Below are positions 60,701 to 64,000 of a stretch of DNA of 64,000 nt, one piece after another; position 1 is the stretch's first letter, and every line of letters begins with the position of its first letter. The notes below the pieces were generated by a model, which was not told the DNA's origin, made no database searches, and was given only the letters and a program-made list of their open reading frames with translations. Position numbers and translations under genes: made by a program. This DNA comes from Trogon surrucura (lineage: Eukaryota > Chordata > Aves > Trogoniformes > Trogonidae). The stretch is taken from positions 20,329,001-20,393,000 of the forward strand of contig CM036618.1 in the NCBI GenBank assembly GCA_020746105.1. Reading direction: 5' to 3'.

Positions 60701-63700
60701 ATGTGAGGATGAGTAACACGGCTGTAACCATGGTAACATTGCAGAGTGAATAATTCACAGCAAATAACATACCTGATGAAGTTAGCCTCCTTTTACTGCA
60801 GTGGAATGACTGCTAGCAGATTGCAATTTTCTCCTCAAATGTACTTCTAACTCAAAATTACCTGGCACATACATGAATATTTTGTGTGCAGTCCTCAGTA
60901 TGTTAAAATTAAGTTACTTTGGTAGCTGTGGATGGAGACCAAACTATTTTTTTTTTTTGCTGCCTGATCAAATGAGGATCTATTCCCAGAAATTTAATCC
61001 AAATTCCATTAAATTCAGCAGAAAGATACCTATTATATTTAGTTGGGACTGGATCAATAAGGAGGAGAGTTTGAATGTATTTGTTTATGACAAATGATTT
61101 TGCTTACAGAATTGAATAAGCAGCCATAGAACAGTGGGCTCTCAATTTGGGAAAGAACTTACCTTTATTTTTGTCTGTAAATAGACAAGAATGATATGTT
61201 CTGATTCTGTGATACAGTTAGAAAATATATTTTGAACACACCTCTGGATCCAAAAGAGAATATGAAGTGGATTAGGAATGATGTAGTCAAGTATCCACTG
61301 GCTGCTGTTAACATGCATGATTTAGATGCACAAGAGTCTGTAGCAAACAGCACACTAGGAGCAGCAAAGTTATCATCATTTCCACTGTCTCTAAATCCTC
61401 AACCCAGTCAAGTGTTCATTTACAACTCGATCGGCTCAGGTCGTGGGACTTAGAGCACCAGTTCACTGCAAAGTCCTTGTTCACATCTGTGGATCCTAGG
61501 CAGAAGGCTCAAAGGCTCTGCTATCATGCTGTCCCTCTCTTTAATCTGTCTTTCTGCCACGCTTCATGACCTGCCTGCAACCTCAGACTAACTTGTACTA
61601 AGGCCACCTCAGAGAGGTAAACTACTGGCCAGTAAAGGACAGACGAAGTTTTGACCTGGTTTCACCATATGCGTCTTTTTGCCTTTCCATCCTTTCTTAT
61701 TCCTCACCCTCCCAAACCTCCACTTTCTCTGTTTCACATCCTCTGCTGGAAACTGGAGAAGGGACTGTGCTTCAGTGGGAGAATGTCAAGGAGCATTTTG
61801 CTCAAGCACATGCCAGTCTTTAAAGATACAATGTTACTTAAATAACAATTATTTTGTCCCATGATAAGATTTTACATGATTCAGTTTGCAATCTCAGATC
61901 AGCTATTTTCCAGTACTGCACAGAGATCCTCAGAACTGTCTAGGCTATTTTATTTTACTATTTATGAAAAAAAGTTTGCTTGTTACAAGCCTAAAATAAT
62001 GGGAAGTATTTTCCAGAACACAATTTCAAAATTCATGTACTACTGATTTGCTGAAACCATGTCTTTCTTAGGTGACAATTTTGATCCAGTGACACGTTAA
62101 TAGAAATAAGAGTAATAGTTTAGATGCATGAGATTTTCAATTTATTTTAATAAAGAGAGAGTCTGTTTACTGGTTTCATTAGTGACTAAGCTCTTGGCTA
62201 GCTTAAGAAAAGACTGCAGAAAATTGATTGACCTAAATTTCTTGCAAGATATATTTTTCATTCTTTCCTTTTTGTAAGTACAAAAAGCATCAGGGAATTT
62301 TTCATTCAGCAAACTGTGTAGTAGTTTATAATTAAATTCAGTGTTCTGCAAATATATTATGCTTTCTGTTGCTGCACCATGTGAAATGACTGAATATCAC
62401 ACACTGAGAGGGAGCCTTTTTTCTCAAGATAGATTGGATTTCTGGTAACTACGGAGCTAATTTTTTAGTAGTAGATACCTAGGTTAAAGAAAAGCTTACA
62501 AGGATGTTCCTTTGTGCTTTGAAAATGCTATGCAAAAGTTCATTTATTTCTTTTGCACTTGGGAACTATATTAACTAGCTTTCATAGTATGCAACTCCAG
62601 TTCTCAGGTGTCATTAGTACCAGTGCTACCGCTTCATTTTTATCTTCTTTTACAATAATGATAATAACGCTGAAGCTTACAAACATGGATTTACATTACA
62701 CATCAAATGAAAGCCCCTAGTGAGTAGATTAACATATCAGGACAGTTGGCTGATGCATTTCAAGCAGTCTCTGAATTATATATGGCCCCCAGTGCCCTTA
62801 TCATTAAGCAAAAATGTACTTACAGTTCATTGAATGGGACAGGGTAAGTGAAATAGGACAGCTTCACTGGGTGATTGGTAGAAGGGTGTTATGCAGCTAG
62901 ATGAAATGGATTGTTGATGACATTCTGTTTTAAAGTTCAATAAATTCGTCCCCAGAGCATAGACTGGTGTTACAAAATAATGGATTACTCAGTTGCTGGA
63001 CTGTCATGGTTGTATTTAATATGGTAGAAGCCTTTATGAGATGGTCAATAGTCATAGATTTATACAGAAAGGGAAAATAGCCTTTCACTTAACGGGAAAT
63101 ACTTTGTCTATGCAGTATTTTAAAACAATCACAAACTTTCCTAGCCTGAATACATTGCTGATTGCTGAAGATGCAGTTTACTGGTCCTCTTACAGAAGCA
63201 ATGGAAATGTAGATCAATTAAAACAAAACACTAGGCAGAGAGTTAAAGAAAGTGGGCAAGAAATTTGAAACTCAATATACATCTGTTTTGGGTTTGCTCA
63301 TGCTTCCTTAGGTAAGGTTGAATATAGGAAAATACGAATACAGGAAAAATACAAATACAGGAAAACTTAGCTTTCTGTCTCAACATTCGATTTATGACAC
63401 TTACTCTTTTCATATGGAATATGTTTCCTGATTTAAAAAGATAAACTTTTTTAAAGACATTACCTTCAGTTTATTAGAAGAATTGCATGATGGCTTTCTC
63501 TCTGGGGTTCTAGTTTAGTCATTTTTTATATATAAGGACATCTAAACAAGTGAAATTAAAATAATTATATGTATTCCCAGCTTAAAGAGTAAAATCCCAG
63601 TAGTATAATTGTTATGAAACCAAGCATTTTAAATTCAGGAAATTCAGTATAATTGCACACGAAAGTCATCCCAACACAGAATTAAGGTATTTTAGCAATT

Positions 63701-64000
63701 TTAACATACTCTTAAGGGACAGGCTGTTAAACACAGAAGAAAAAAAAAGGAAGGTAAAATTCTAAAAATAATCTAAGAAGCATAGATTTATATTATTTCT
63801 TCATCGTGTAGCTACAGAGAAAAGATGGTGTCAGTATCTGTGTACCTGAATGCTTTTTATATGAATATAATAGATTTTATCATATCAAGTTTGTGGGTAA
63901 ATGCAACATCCTTTTAAGATTCCTAACCCAAGACTACTGACATGCATTTATGTATAGGTAAGGTCTGTAAGGAGAGATAATATATTTTGTTAAATTAATA
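57743..64000. other. AT-rich unique DNA, no gene recognised
   Basis: 6.3 kb without a recognised retroelement. It contains an X-box palindrome (60724) and a 73-codon + frame at 61232-61453 of protein-like composition but unknown family. 63310-63370 has three degenerate copies of an AATACAGGAAAA unit. Other frames (60191-60520, 61651-61845) have no motif. Intronic or intergenic. Confidence 0.5.
60724..60737. promoter_or_regulatory. X-box RFX palindrome
   Basis: GTAACCATGGTAAC fits the strict X-box pattern GTHNYYATRRNAAC at every position. It is close to a full palindrome around CCATGG. It is in AT-rich DNA away from any CpG island, so if used it would be a distal element. A 14-bp match can occur by chance at low frequency. 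Confidence 0.45.

Noticed and set aside
1-64000. tRNA, rRNA, snRNA genes and CRISPR arrays
   Set aside because: No cloverleaf with A and B boxes, no rRNA-like block and no regularly spaced repeat array was seen on either strand. A covariance-model scan was not possible here.

Overview
This window looks like non-coding DNA from a bird nuclear genome. The main evidence is about seventeen CR1 LINE fragments. Most are 5'-truncated copies, and those with an intact 3' end carry the CR1 tail (ATTCTATG-type octamers, seen on the + strand as CATAGAAT repeats). Three ERVL-type LTRs with the 'CCCTGGC(T/C)' terminus common in Neoaves point to a non-galliform bird. That lineage call rests on recognising the families by eye. 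I found no convincing host protein-coding gene, tRNA, rRNA or CRISPR array. Nearly all long open frames fall inside transposable elements or GC-rich patches.

Layout. 1-835: reverse-transcriptase part of a CR1, minus strand, nearly open. 836-8248: AT-rich unique DNA with two tandem CR1 copies (4388-5370) and a GC-rich unidentified patch (5371-5840). 8249-9539: a 75-bp insertion flanked by perfect 15-bp direct repeats, then an 1.1-kb ERVL-type solo LTR. 9540-22220: long repeat-poor AT-rich stretch with the related 75-bp copy and a hairpin. 22221-31890: four more CR1 pieces and a second ERVL-type LTR. 31891-37037: repeat-poor. 37038-44935: a dense, GC-richer nest: CR1, an internally deleted ERVL pol remnant (minus), an oppositely oriented LTR, CR1, an unidentified 1.9-kb open stretch, another LTR (plus), two CR1 pieces, and a GC-rich CpG island running into a CR1-type ORF1 relic. 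46905-48676: three CR1 copies, two of them head to head. 48677-64000: mostly AT-rich unique DNA with one CR1 tail, one solo LTR (57135-57742) and a perfect RFX-type X-box palindrome at 60724.

The parts do not form a pathway. The retroelements are dead or solo copies, and the AT-rich remainder could be intergenic or a large intron. Thirteen of sixteen non-ORF1 CR1 pieces, and all three LTRs of the 'CCCTGGC' ERVL group, lie on the minus strand. That bias would fit the window lying inside an intron of a plus-strand gene, but the counts are small. The points most worth following are the TSD-flanked 75-bp insertion with a relative 2 kb away, the unidentified open frame that stops 3 bp before an LTR, and the X-box sites in the CpG island.
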